From NCBI RefSeq assembly GCF_000346615.1, contig NZ_ANNU01000049.1, positions 1 to 60,476 of the forward strand: a stretch of DNA of 60,476 nt, written 5' to 3'. A program made the position numbers and the translations under genes. The number at the start of each line of letters is the position of its first letter. Position 1 is the first letter of the stretch. The stretch is from Nafulsella turpanensis ZLM-10 (GTDB taxonomy: Bacteria; Bacteroidota; Bacteroidia; Cytophagales; Cyclobacteriaceae). Below, piece by piece: positions 27,678 through 36,033 of the stretch. Below the pieces are notes generated by a model, which worked only from the letters and a program-made list of their open reading frames with translations, had not been told where the DNA came from and did no database searches.

Positions 27678-28568
27678 CTAGCTTCTGGGGTGAAACTCCT
27701 GAATTACCTGCTTAAGGTACTCCCGGTCGAGGTGGGTGTAGATTTCGGTTGTGGTAATACTTTCATGCCCGAGCATTTCCTGCACCGCTCTCAGGTCCGC
27801 TCCACCTTCTATCAGGTGGGTGGCAAAGGAGTGGCGAAAAGTATGGGGGCTGATATTCTTCTTCAAGCCCAGCTCCCGGGCCAGTTTTTTAATGATAGTA
27901 AATATCATTACCCTGCTCAGCTTACTACCCCGGCGGTTGAGAAACACATAATTTTCATTGCCTTTTTTTACCGGTATATGTACTCTTATTTCGTTGGTGT
28001 ATATCCGGATGTATTTCAGCGCATCGCGCCCGATTGGTACCAGCCGCTCTTTGTTGCCTTTACCAATTACCCGCAAAAAGCCCAGGTCGTAATAGATATT
28101 GCTCAGCTTTAGCTCCACCAGCTCGCTCACCCGCAAACCGCTGCTGTAGAGTGTTTCGATTATGGCCCGGTTACGCTGTCCTTCGGGGGTACTAAGGTCG
28201 AGGAGGGCCAGCAAAGCTTCAATTTCTTCCACCGAAAGTGTATCCGGTAGTTTTCGTCCCAGTTTAGGTCCTTCAATAAGAGCCGTAGGATCATTCGAAA
28301 TTACTTTTTCAAAAAGCAGGTAACGAAAAAAAGCCTTCAGTCCGGAAAGGACCCGCGCCTGGGAATGAGGCGTCATGCCCAATTCGTTAACCCATTCCAG
28401 AAAATTATGCAGGTGCACCTCATTAACTGCCTCCGGTGCTACACTTTCTTCCGAAAACTGCGCCAGCTTTTGTATATCGCGTACATAAGCCTCTACAGAA
28501 TTAGGGGAGAGGGAGCGCTCCAGCCGCAAATAATCCTGAAACTGCCTGATATATCCATTCCAACTCAT
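27678..28568 (-). CDS. xerD: Tyrosine recombinase XerD
   Basis: Site-specific recombinase resolving chromosome dimers at dif with XerC, under FtsK control. It has 298 residues, an N-terminal SAM-like core-binding domain (1-95) and a C-terminal catalytic domain. All catalytic residues are present: Arg146, Lys170, His242, Arg245, His268 and nucleophile Tyr277. Length and the LGHESITTTEIYTH block fit housekeeping XerD rather than a mobile-element integrase. It is divergent from aroQ. Confidence 0.93.
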   Translation of the reverse strand: MSWNGYIRQFQDYLRLERSLSPNSVEAYVRDIQKLAQFSEESVAPEAVNEVHLHNFLEWVNELGMTPHSQARVLSGLKAFFRYLLFEKVISNDPTALIEGPKLGRKLPDTLSVEEIEALLALLDLSTPEGQRNRAIIETLYSSGLRVSELVELKLSNIYYDLGFLRVIGKGNKERLVPIGRDALKYIRIYTNEIRVHIPVKKGNENYVFLNRRGSKLSRVMIFTIIKKLARELGLKKNISPHTFRHSFATHLIEGGADLRAVQEMLGHESITTTEIYTHLDREYLKQVIQEFHPRS

Positions 28569-28689
28569 ACTGTAAAAGTAAGCTTAAATTTTTATCTGCA
28601 AGAGAGCTTTACAGCTCTTTTTACTGAAGAAAAGACCCGATGAAATTTAAGCCCTGCCATAAAACTTATTAATTGTCCTGCCGGAGGCT

Positions 28690-28697
28690 TATATTTG
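28690..28697 (+). promoter_or_regulatory. Candidate -7 box (TATATTTG) for aroQ
   Basis: A match to TAnnTTTG 21 bases before the aroQ ATG at 28719. It supports this ATG over the upstream TTG of the longer frame. Confidence 0.5.
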
Positions 28698-28718
28698 GCT
28701 GAACGACTTATTTTCATC

Positions 28719-29150
28719 ATGCGCATTATCATTATCAACGGCCCTAACCTCAACCTGCTGGGCACCCGTGAGCCGGGTGTATATGGTTCAGTGGGTTTTC
28801 AGGCTTTTTTTGAGCAGCTCGAAAACCGATTTCCAGAGCACCAGCTCGAATATTACCAGTCGAATGTGGAGGGCGAGCTCATTAACAAGCTGCATGAAAC
28901 CGGCTTTAGCTACGATGGTATAATCATTAATCCCGGTGGTTACACCCATACCTCGGTAGCCCTTGCCGATGCTATTGCAGCTATTGGCAGCCTGGTAGTG
29001 GAAGTGCACATCAGCAATATTTATGCGCGTGAAGAAATACGCCACCAGAGCCTCACAGGTAAAAACTGCGCAGGAGTTCTGAGTGGTTTCGGGCTGGAAG
29101 GATATACCCTGGCACTGCATTACCTTACCGATTACCATAAAGCAAAATGA
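28719..29150 (+). CDS. aroQ: 3-dehydroquinate dehydratase, type II
   Basis: Third step of the shikimate pathway, dehydration of 3-dehydroquinate by a dodecameric enzyme. The ATG at 28719 gives 144 residues, the normal length, and starts with MRIIIINGPNLNLLG. Active-site residues are visible: Tyr22 in EPGVYG on the mobile lid, Asn71 in NPGGYTH and His97 in VEVHISN. The stop overlaps the start of the downstream aminotransferase by four bases (ATGA), so the two are translationally coupled. Confidence 0.95.
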   Translation: MRIIIINGPNLNLLGTREPGVYGSVGFQAFFEQLENRFPEHQLEYYQSNVEGELINKLHETGFSYDGIIINPGGYTHTSVALADAIAAIGSLVVEVHISNIYAREEIRHQSLTGKNCAGVLSGFGLEGYTLALHYLTDYHKAK

Positions 29151-30217
29151 TTAGTTTTTACCCTGGTCCTTCTAAAGTATGGGACAAGCTTCCTCAGTAC
29201 CTCCAGGAAGCCTTTCAGGAAGGTGTGCTGAGCATCAACCACCGGAGCCCAGAATTTGTCGCTATTTCCAGGGAAGCCATTCGGCTGCTGCACGAGAAAC
29301 TGAACATCCCGAAGGACTACACCATTTTTTTTACCTCATCTGCTACAGAGTGCTGGGAAATCATCGCGCAATCGATTTTAGGTTCCTCCAAAAGCCTGCA
29401 CCTGTACAATGGAGCCTTTGGCGAAAAATGGCAGGAATACACCCAAAAGCTTACTGGCCAGGCAACAGCCCGTACTTTTTCGCCTGAAATGCCACCCCAG
29501 CCTGTCGGGCTGGAGCTGGAAGAAAACACCCTCCTGCTGGCGCTTACCCAAAACGAAACCTCTAATGGTACGGCCCTTCCCCAGCACTTTTTCCAGGAGG
29601 TACGCCGGCTTTATCCAGAGGTACTGATTGCCGTAGATGCTACTTCGGGCATGGCTGGCGTAAATCTCGACTTCCCTACAGCCGATATCTGGTATGCTTC
29701 AGTACAAAAATGTTTTGGCCTCCCGGCCGGTCTGGCTCTGATGATTTGCTCCCCCAGAGCACTTGCCCGTGCAGAAGCATTGAATGAGCGCCTGCACTAC
29801 AACTCCCTGCTGTTTATGCAGGAAAAAATAGTGGATGCCCAAACGACCTATACACCCAATGTACTGGGCATATACCTGCTCATGCGGAGTCTGCAGGACC
29901 GGCCCTCCATCACCACCACGGCCGCACTTCTCAAGGAGCGCTATCGGCAATGGGTGCTGTTTTTTGAAGAACACCCGTTTTTTCGGCTACTTATCAAAAA
30001 TTCAGCCGTTCGTTCCCAAACCGTACTTACCCTCGAAGGGAAGGAAGAGGAAGTTGCACTACTGAAACAGGCAGCGAAAACCGCAGGCCTCTACCTGGGC
30101 AATGGCTACGGTAAGTGGAAGAAAAATACCTTTAGGATTGCCAACTTCCCTGCCCTTAACGAAACAGAAATAAGGCAGCTTAAAAACTTCCTCGCCGGGT
30201 ACAGCCAAGGTTCATGA
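29147..30217 (+). CDS. Class V PLP-dependent aminotransferase (SerC-like)
   Basis: PLP enzyme of 356 residues of fold type I. The start YPGPSKVWDKLP, the HRSPEF segment and TSSATECWE match the phosphoserine aminotransferase / alanine-glyoxylate aminotransferase group. The PLP-binding lysine is Lys188 in SVQKCFGLPAG, preceded by the cofactor Asp in VDATSGMAG. A function in serine or PLP-dependent amino acid metabolism is likely, but SerC versus another class V enzyme is not settled, so no symbol is given. It overlaps aroQ by four bases. Confidence 0.87.
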   Translation: MISFYPGPSKVWDKLPQYLQEAFQEGVLSINHRSPEFVAISREAIRLLHEKLNIPKDYTIFFTSSATECWEIIAQSILGSSKSLHLYNGAFGEKWQEYTQKLTGQATARTFSPEMPPQPVGLELEENTLLLALTQNETSNGTALPQHFFQEVRRLYPEVLIAVDATSGMAGVNLDFPTADIWYASVQKCFGLPAGLALMICSPRALARAEALNERLHYNSLLFMQEKIVDAQTTYTPNVLGIYLLMRSLQDRPSITTTAALLKERYRQWVLFFEEHPFFRLLIKNSAVRSQTVLTLEGKEEEVALLKQAAKTAGLYLGNGYGKWKKNTFRIANFPALNETEIRQLKNFLAGYSQGS

Positions 30218-30257
30218 AAATTTAAATAATAAAAAAGAAGGTTTCGGAGAGCTTTCT

Positions 30258-30265
30258 TAGCTTTG
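30258..30265 (+). promoter_or_regulatory. Candidate -7 box (TAGCTTTG) for marC-type gene
   Basis: Matches TAnnTTTG, 22 bases before the ATG at 30288. Confidence 0.45.
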
Positions 30266-30287
30266 CACAAATTTTGTACTCAAGGTT

Positions 30288-30872
30288 ATGTTTAACTTCA
30301 AGGAAATCATCTCCGTTTCTCTTATTCTCTTCTCCGTTATCGATATTCTGGGCTCTGTGCCTATCATTATCGAAATGCGCAAGCGCGAAGGCCATATCCA
30401 GTCAGAAAAAGCGACGATTGTGGCCGGCGCTATTATGATTGCCTTTCTGTATCTGGGAAAGTCTATCCTGGCCCTGTTCGGTCTCGATGTAGAATCCTTT
30501 GCCATTGCAGGTGCGTTAATTATGTTTTTACTGGGCATGGAAATGATTCTGGGCATAGAACTTTTTAAACCCGATGCCAGTGGCTCCAGCAATTCATCAA
30601 TCGTACCCCTGGCCTTCCCGCTTATTGCCGGTGCCGGTACCATGACGACCCTGGTGTCGCTAAGGGCTGAGTATTCGCAGGCGAACGTTTTAGTGGGGGT
30701 AGTGCTCAACCTGGTGTTAGTATATATCGTACTAAAGACCTCGGGCTGGCTGGAGCGGAAACTGGGGGCAGCAGGCTTTAACATCCTTCGAAAAGTGTTT
30801 GGCATTATTCTGCTGGCCATCGCTATTAAGCTGTTCAAAAACAACATCATGAACTGGGGCATTGGTGGCTAG
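30288..30872 (+). CDS. MarC family (UPF0056) membrane protein
   Basis: Integral membrane protein of 194 residues with six predicted helices. The N-terminal block (ILFSVIDILGSVPIII) and the central FAIAGALIMFLLGMEMILG, followed by PLAFPLIAGAGTMTTLVSL, are the MarC signature. Family proteins were once tied to multiple antibiotic resistance but have no confirmed transport substrate. It has its own -7 box and no close functional neighbour. Confidence 0.93.
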   Translation: MFNFKEIISVSLILFSVIDILGSVPIIIEMRKREGHIQSEKATIVAGAIMIAFLYLGKSILALFGLDVESFAIAGALIMFLLGMEMILGIELFKPDASGSSNSSIVPLAFPLIAGAGTMTTLVSLRAEYSQANVLVGVVLNLVLVYIVLKTSGWLERKLGAAGFNILRKVFGIILLAIAIKLFKNNIMNWGIGG

Positions 30873-30979
30873 AGGGATAATGAGCTAATGACAGTCAGGC
30901 TTAAATTACAGGTTCTCCAGCTGTCAAATCATTCCAGTCCCTAAAACCAAGTTGCTAACAGCCAAAACCAATTATTGAA

Positions 30980-31441
30980 ATGAAAATTACGATTTATACC
31001 GATGGGGCCTCGCGTGGCAACCCCGGCCCGGGAGGCTATGGAACTGTACTGCTGGCACCACCTTACCGCAAGGAGCTGAGCGAAGGCTTTCGCAAAACAA
31101 CCAATAATCGTATGGAGCTCCTTGCCGTCATTAAAGGATTGGAGAGCCTTAAAAAAGAGGGTTCAGAGGTATTAGTAGTATCTGATTCGAAATATGTAGT
31201 AGATGCGGTAACCAAGGGCTGGGTTTGGGGCTGGATAAAAAAAGGCTTTAAAGGCAAAAAGAACGAAGACCTCTGGCGGCGCTTTCTGGAGGTTTATAAA
31301 AAGCATAAGGTAGAATTTAAGTGGGTAAAAGGCCATGCCGGCAATGTGGAAAATGAACGATGCGATCAGCTGGCCGTTCAGGCGGCAGAAATGCCCGGCC
31401 TCCCTGCCGATACCGGCTATGAATCAGGCCTTTATTCTTAG
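30980..31441 (+). CDS. rnhA: Ribonuclease HI
   Basis: Degrades the RNA strand of RNA-DNA hybrids. The 153-residue protein has the four-carboxylate active site: Asp8 in YTDGASRGNPGPGGYG, Glu46 in NNRMELLA, Asp69 in VVSDSKYV and Asp129 near RCDQLA. The basic protrusion (KKGFKGKKNEDLW) of the E. coli type is present. Length is standard. Confidence 0.95.
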   Translation: MKITIYTDGASRGNPGPGGYGTVLLAPPYRKELSEGFRKTTNNRMELLAVIKGLESLKKEGSEVLVVSDSKYVVDAVTKGWVWGWIKKGFKGKKNEDLWRRFLEVYKKHKVEFKWVKGHAGNVENERCDQLAVQAAEMPGLPADTGYESGLYS

Positions 31442-31527
31442 TCCTAAGCGGCTTCTCCCCTTCTTTATCGGCCCTGGCTAAACATCTTCATTTTATAAAC
31501 GTTTTCTATGTAAAACAACTTTTTGCT

Positions 31528-31926
31528 ATGACACAGAATGAAGATAGATTACATATACAGAATATTATCCGTTCGGCCGTTGAAATAGACGGTTATACCA
31601 AGGGAATGGATTATGAAGATTATACAAGCAACGAGAGCGTTCGTACTGCAGTAGCGACTAACCTGAGCATGATTGGCAATGAAGCTGCCCAGCTTTCAGA
31701 TGAATTTAAGAACCAGTATGATGAGATAGACATGCGGGTGCTGGAAAACCTGAAGCGCGCCAACTATAACGAAGAAATGGAACTGGACCACCACTATGTG
31801 TGGAATATTGCTACTCAGGACCTACCCTTAATCCGCGAAAAGCTGTCTGATGTGCAGACAAGGTTTAAGGAAGAAGAGGATATCAAGGGAACTACTCAGG
31901 ATACCACGCGTCATAATCTTAAATAA
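31528..31926 (+). CDS. HepT-like (DUF86) protein with lost catalytic motif
   Basis: Protein of 132 residues that lines up from residue 5 to 108 with the DUF86/HepT family: DRLHIQNIIRSAVEI, then TAVATNLSMIGNEAAQLS, and VWNIATQDLP at the end. In active HepT toxins the segment between has RN...H.Y (the R-x4-6-H-x-Y HEPN nuclease motif). Here the matching positions read K76, N81 and E83, so the RNase site appears lost. No MntA-type nucleotidyltransferase antitoxin gene flanks it. A binding or regulatory role is more likely than toxicity, but this is inference. It is followed by an extended hairpin terminator. Confidence 0.75.
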   Translation: MTQNEDRLHIQNIIRSAVEIDGYTKGMDYEDYTSNESVRTAVATNLSMIGNEAAQLSDEFKNQYDEIDMRVLENLKRANYNEEMELDHHYVWNIATQDLPLIREKLSDVQTRFKEEEDIKGTTQDTTRHNLK

Positions 31927-31946
31927 TAGTATCGCTTAGTATAGGC

Positions 31947-32008
31947 AGCCCTGCCTCATTCCTGTTGCGAAACCCCGCAAGCCAAGGAGTGTGGCAGGGC
32001 TATTTTTT
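31947..32008 (+). terminator. Long three-part hairpin terminator
   Basis: AGCCCTGCC (31947-31955) pairs with GGCAGGGCT (31993-32001), followed by a T-run. Inside it CATTCC pairs with GGAGTG (one G-U) and TTGCG with CGCAA. It would end the HepT-like gene transcript; the stem is much longer than needed. Confidence 0.75.
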
Positions 32009-32039
32009 GTCCGGATCCGCCGCTTTTCGCTTCTTCCGC

Positions 32040-32047
32040 TATCTTTG
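32040..32047 (+). promoter_or_regulatory. -7 box (TATCTTTG) four bases before trmN6 ATG
   Basis: Same arrangement as at the ABC-F gene: TAnnTTTG, then CAGC, then ATG. It decides the start at 32052 and implies a leaderless or near-leaderless mRNA. Confidence 0.55.
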
Positions 32048-32051
32048 CAGC

Positions 32052-32762
32052 ATGGCGAATCCTTTTTTCCAGTTTAAGCAGTTTAAGGTCGGGCAGGAAC
32101 GGTGCGGCATGAAGGTAAGTGCCGATGCCTGTGTGCTGGGGGCCTTCACCCGCCTACCCTCTGCCGGCCGAATTCTTGATATTGGCGCAGGCACCGGCTT
32201 ATTAAGCCTGATGCTTGCCCAGAGTCACCCAAACGCCTTTATCGATGCCGTGGAGCTGGACCAGCAGGCCTATGAGCAGGCTAAAGAAAATATAGCCGCC
32301 AGCCCCTGGACTGATCGCATTGAGCTTCACCCTTGTGCCATACAGGAGTTTAAGCCGGCTCAACCATATGATCTGATTATTACCAATCCGCCCTTTTACC
32401 CTTCCCATTTACCTTCTTCAGACCCAAAGCGAAAGCTGGCCTTCCACCAGGAAAGCCTCGACTTTCCTGCACTGGTAAAAGCCTGTGCTACCATGTTGGC
32501 AGCCGATGGTATCTGCAGCGTATTGCTTCCTGTCCGGCAGGCAAAGGAATTCTCCTCCATGGCAACAGACTTTGGGCTTTACCCGCTGCACGAGTTACTA
32601 CTATACCACAGTCCAGGCCATCCGCCTCACCGGAGCATTACCCTTTATCATCGCCACCAAACAAAAAGCCCGTCGGTCGACAGGCTCTTTGTTCGTTTAA
32701 ATGATAACAGCTACAGCCCAGCTTACCAGCAGTTACTGCAACCATATTACACAATTTTTTAA
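32052..32762 (+). CDS. trmN6: tRNA1(Val) adenine(37)-N6-methyltransferase
   Basis: SAM-dependent methyltransferase modifying A37 of tRNA-Val (YfiC/TrmN6 family). The protein is 236 residues from the ATG at 32052, which starts with the typical MANPFFQFKQFKV; the frame is open to 31965 but the extension runs through the terminator and promoter. The SAM loop DIGAGTGLLS (43-52) and the N6-adenine catalytic motif NPPF (112-115) are clear. It converges with the saccharopine dehydrogenase gene, five bases apart. Confidence 0.92.
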   Translation: MANPFFQFKQFKVGQERCGMKVSADACVLGAFTRLPSAGRILDIGAGTGLLSLMLAQSHPNAFIDAVELDQQAYEQAKENIAASPWTDRIELHPCAIQEFKPAQPYDLIITNPPFYPSHLPSSDPKRKLAFHQESLDFPALVKACATMLAADGICSVLLPVRQAKEFSSMATDFGLYPLHELLLYHSPGHPPHRSITLYHRHQTKSPSVDRLFVRLNDNSYSPAYQQLLQPYYTIF

Positions 32763-32767
32763 GGCTC

Positions 32768-34108
32768 TTAAGCCAGCGTATCTTCTTTCTCTTCCATATA
32801 AATGCCCAGTTCTTTCAGCTCTTCCAGGATAGGTTCATAAATATCGGCTGTAATGGGTACGCAAACACCTGTGCGCGTAATTTTGCCTTCCAGCAACAAT
32901 TTTGCGGCAATACCTAAAGGCAGCCCTACTGTTTTAGCCATCGCTGTCTGCTGCGGATCATCACCTTTGCTCACCAAAGTGGCTACTATTTCTCGATTTT
33001 CTCCCTTCAGCTGATATTCAAACTTGTGCTGCATTACAATCATATCTTTATCCTCGGGGCCCAGCTGCCATTTCTCTTCCAGAATTTTTTGCATGACCTG
33101 TGCCGGAGTAGCCTTTTGCATATGGAGTGGTTCTTCGTCAAACATGCCTAACCATGCTATTTTCTTAAACTCCTCTCCTTCTCTTTCTATACCGGTATAG
33201 GTACAAAGTTTTTCTTCCACGGAAGCACTTTCATTGTAAGGCAGAAAGGCATTTACAAAATCACGTTTGGTCATTTTCGACACCCCTTCCAGCTGGTAGG
33301 TATCGTCGGTCATCCCCAGCTGCACAAAAACATTCCACGCGCGACTGTAGCCTTTCCGGCGAATGGTTCCCCTCAGCAGGGTTGGGATATTATCGATACC
33401 ATATACCTGCCGGTAACTAAGGGAATCGCGATTGGCATAGCCTTCAAACTCACCCATTCCGTCGACTTCGATGGGTTCCGTACGGGTAAACAGCTTATGA
33501 TAAGGGATATATTTGTACTGCCCGTGGCGAATATATTGTGCTGTTCCCTGTCCCGCCAACACTACATTGCGCGGATTCCAGCTGAACTTGTAGTTCCAGG
33601 GGTTATTGTCCGATTCCGGCGCTACCAGACCACCGGTAAAGGATTTGAATGAAAGCAGTTCGCCTCCCTCCTTTCGAATCCGGTTGATGACCTCCATGGC
33701 TGTCATATGGTCAAGGCCGGGGTCGAGGCCACACTCCTTCAGGATAAGGACACCTTTCTTTTGTGCTTCCCCGTTCAGTTCCCGTACCTCAGGAGAAACA
33801 TAAGAAGCCGAAATCATGTGTTTTTGATGTGCCAGGCAGGCCTTTGCCACCGGAAGGTGAAAACTGGCCGGCACCATACTAATGACAACATCTGCTCCCT
33901 TAACAGCGGCCGTCAGTTGCGCCTCATCAAAAATATCGATGGCCATGGCTTTTATTTTATTTGAGCCCTCCCCTGCTTTGGCTTGTGCAAGGTTTACATC
34001 TGTATCGGCAACGGTTAAATATACCCCTTCCCGGCTAGCATAAGCTTTTAAGTAGTTAATTAGAACGGTAGAAGAGCGACCTGCTCCGATAATTAAAATG
34101 TGTTGCAT
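32768..34108 (-). CDS. Saccharopine dehydrogenase family protein
   Basis: NAD(P)-dependent oxidoreductase of 446 residues from the ATG at 34108. The N-terminus has ILIIGAGRSS and a Rossmann fold with an acidic residue after strand 2 (VADTDVN). CGLDPGLDHMTAMEVI and SFTGGLVAPESDNNPWNYKFSWNPRN are typical of the glutamate-forming saccharopine reductase group (Lys9-like), which links lysine catabolism and 2-aminoadipate semialdehyde. Exact direction and substrate are not certain. A second in-frame ATG lies at 34114. It is divergent from cdd. Confidence 0.9.
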   Translation of the reverse strand: MQHILIIGAGRSSTVLINYLKAYASREGVYLTVADTDVNLAQAKAGEGSNKIKAMAIDIFDEAQLTAAVKGADVVISMVPASFHLPVAKACLAHQKHMISASYVSPEVRELNGEAQKKGVLILKECGLDPGLDHMTAMEVINRIRKEGGELLSFKSFTGGLVAPESDNNPWNYKFSWNPRNVVLAGQGTAQYIRHGQYKYIPYHKLFTRTEPIEVDGMGEFEGYANRDSLSYRQVYGIDNIPTLLRGTIRRKGYSRAWNVFVQLGMTDDTYQLEGVSKMTKRDFVNAFLPYNESASVEEKLCTYTGIEREGEEFKKIAWLGMFDEEPLHMQKATPAQVMQKILEEKWQLGPEDKDMIVMQHKFEYQLKGENREIVATLVSKGDDPQQTAMAKTVGLPLGIAAKLLLEGKITRTGVCVPITADIYEPILEELKELGIYMEEKEDTLA

Positions 34109-34230
34109 ATTCATTAAGTCAGAAAAGTGGTGAAGCAAACAAGGTATACATTTTAGAATTTTATCTCAAAAAATTCGCCTGAAAATAAAAAAACACTATA
34201 TTTATCGCCCTTTTAACAGTACACAGGAGT

Positions 34231-34716
34231 ATGAGCAAGAAAATGGAAAGCACCATCCGATACAATTTTTTCAACAGCTTTCAGGAGTTATCGGCCGAAG
34301 ACCAGCAGTTAGTATTACAGGCACAGGAGGCTTGTAAAACCTCTTATTCTCCCTACTCCAACTTTACCGTGGGCAGCGCAGTCCTGCTACAGGACGGCAC
34401 TGTTGTGCCCGGAAGTAATCAGGAAAACGCTGCCTACCCCGATGGTTTATGTGCCGAGCGGGTGGCTTTATTTGCCATTGGAGCCTTGCACCCGGGTAAA
34501 ACTATATTAAAAATGGCCGTAGCGGCCCGTAGAGCCAATACAGAACTTTTTCTGGAGGCTTCTCCATGCGGAAGCTGCCGGCAGGTTATGCTTGAGTTCG
34601 AAGGGCGGCAGGAGCCGCCAATAGAAATGATTGTTCGATGGGGACAGGAAGGCTACGTAAAGCTACACTCTGTTAGCGACCTGTTACCCTTTAACTTTAG
34701 CAAGGTGAACCTGTAA
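34231..34716 (+). CDS. cdd: Cytidine deaminase
   Basis: Pyrimidine salvage enzyme converting cytidine and deoxycytidine to uridine and deoxyuridine. The protein is 161 residues, the small tetrameric type with a short N-terminal extension. Zinc and catalytic residues are visible: Cys74 and Glu76 in LCAERVA, and Cys113/Cys116 in PCGSCRQ. The substrate-binding segment YSPYSNFTVGSA is present. Confidence 0.95.
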   Translation: MSKKMESTIRYNFFNSFQELSAEDQQLVLQAQEACKTSYSPYSNFTVGSAVLLQDGTVVPGSNQENAAYPDGLCAERVALFAIGALHPGKTILKMAVAARRANTELFLEASPCGSCRQVMLEFEGRQEPPIEMIVRWGQEGYVKLHSVSDLLPFNFSKVNL

Positions 34717-35175
34717 GGCCGGAATACCACTCCCTTTTCTTCTCTCTCTAGCTAAAGCCTGCCTTACTTCATATTTTTGGCAGTATTGCAAATCCCCTGT
34801 TTTTGGGTGTAAGGCAACTATTCTATCATTGCAGCGGGCAATAAATTTCTTTTTTTTACCTGCCCTTACAATACCTTACATTCCACCCTTACTTAAAAGA
34901 CTTCATTATCGCCTAATATATTACAGCTTTCGGGTACCGATTGAATTATTTTGTAATATTAACAACGAATTAAACGCTTCTAAGACAGTCTGTAAAGGCA
35001 TTTGACCGCAAGTAATGCCTAAAGTACAGCTCTCGAAATACCATATAGAGCTTTGCAGACTGCGGTAAAGAAGCGTGCAATTACGCAGGAATTGAAAAAA
35101 ACTGAGAAGACTAAGGAAAATTAGGGAAAGAGTCTGTAAAAACTTACGACTCCCGACCTATAATGAGCGAGGGAC
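34717..35175. promoter_or_regulatory. Leader region of the cheR-siaC operon
   Basis: A 459-base gap before the first gene of a long operon. I find no perfect TAnnTTTG box near the start. The last 120 bases are purine-rich and may be an untranslated leader. No terminator for cdd is obvious and no small gene is evident. Confidence 0.4.
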
Positions 35176-36000
35176 ATGCAGGACATCGAAATAGCAGATA
35201 TAAGAAATCTTACGCAGGTTATTAAGGAAAGGTACAATTACGATTTCACGAATTACGCCATGTCTTCTTTTAAGCGGCGTGTACAACGTGTTATTGACTT
35301 ATACAAATTTGCTTCTGTTGGTCATCTGGTCAGCAGAATTAAAGAGGACCCTGCCTTCTTCCATGATTTTATTTCAGAAATCACGGTAAATGTAACGGAG
35401 ATGTTTCGCGATCCTTCCTTCTGGCGGGTAGTTCGCGACCACATCATCCCTAATATTATGCTAAACCACGACACCATTAGCATTTGGCATGCAGGCTGCT
35501 CCAGTGGTGAGGAGGTGTTTTCCATGTCCATTATGCTAAAGGAAATGGGGGTATTAAATAAGGCTAAAATTATTGCCACCGATATTGATAAGGAAATTCT
35601 GGATAAAGCCAAGAAGGGCCTCTATGCTGTAAAGCATATGGACCTCAACGAAAAGAACTACATCCGTTACCAGGGAACCGGCAGTCTTAAGGATTACTAC
35701 GAAGAAAGAGAAGGTAAAGTATATATGGACCGTTCGTTGGTGGCCAATGTATCGTGGCGGGAGCACAACCTGGTAAACGGGCCGGTCTTCAACAAATTCG
35801 ACCTGGTGCTATGCCGAAACGTGATGATTTATTTTAACCAGACCCTGCAAAATGAGGTACTAAAGAGGCTTCATGAGAGCATGTTCAAGTACGGTTATCT
35901 TGCCATTGGCTCTAAAGAGTCGCTCATCTGGTGCGAAATTGCCAACAAGTTTATTGTGGTGAACAACGAGGAAAAGATATACAAAAAAATCAAGGAGTAG
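35176..36000 (+). CDS. cheR: CheR-type glutamate methyltransferase
   Basis: SAM-dependent protein methyltransferase of 274 residues. The N-terminal all-helical CheR_N domain (1-85) ends in ISEITVNVTEMFRDPSFW, and the C-terminal domain has the SAM motif HAGCSSGEEVFSMS (105-118), IIATDID and FDLVLCRNVMIYF. CheR methylates glutamates on chemoreceptors, but no receptor with a signalling hairpin is coded here. It is the first gene of a tight plus-strand row: cheB follows after 33 bases, then GAF, PP2C, SiaB, SiaC and ABC genes. Its target may be a sensor elsewhere in the genome. Confidence 0.93.
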   Translation: MQDIEIADIRNLTQVIKERYNYDFTNYAMSSFKRRVQRVIDLYKFASVGHLVSRIKEDPAFFHDFISEITVNVTEMFRDPSFWRVVRDHIIPNIMLNHDTISIWHAGCSSGEEVFSMSIMLKEMGVLNKAKIIATDIDKEILDKAKKGLYAVKHMDLNEKNYIRYQGTGSLKDYYEEREGKVYMDRSLVANVSWREHNLVNGPVFNKFDLVLCRNVMIYFNQTLQNEVLKRLHESMFKYGYLAIGSKESLIWCEIANKFIVVNNEEKIYKKIKE

Positions 36001-36033
36001 CATTTCACCTGAACAGTTGGGCAAAGGTAAATA

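Noticed and set aside
27678-28568. Integrase of a mobile element
   Set aside because: The recombinase matches housekeeping XerD in length and motifs, and there are no flanking repeats, att-like sites or phage genes.
28603-28620. Small hairpin (AGAGCT / AGCTCT) as a terminator between xerD and aroQ
   Set aside because: Only six base pairs, located between divergent genes where no transcript needs termination.
31528-31926. Complete HepT/MntA toxin-antitoxin system
   Set aside because: The catalytic residues are replaced and no MntA nucleotidyltransferase gene flanks the gene.
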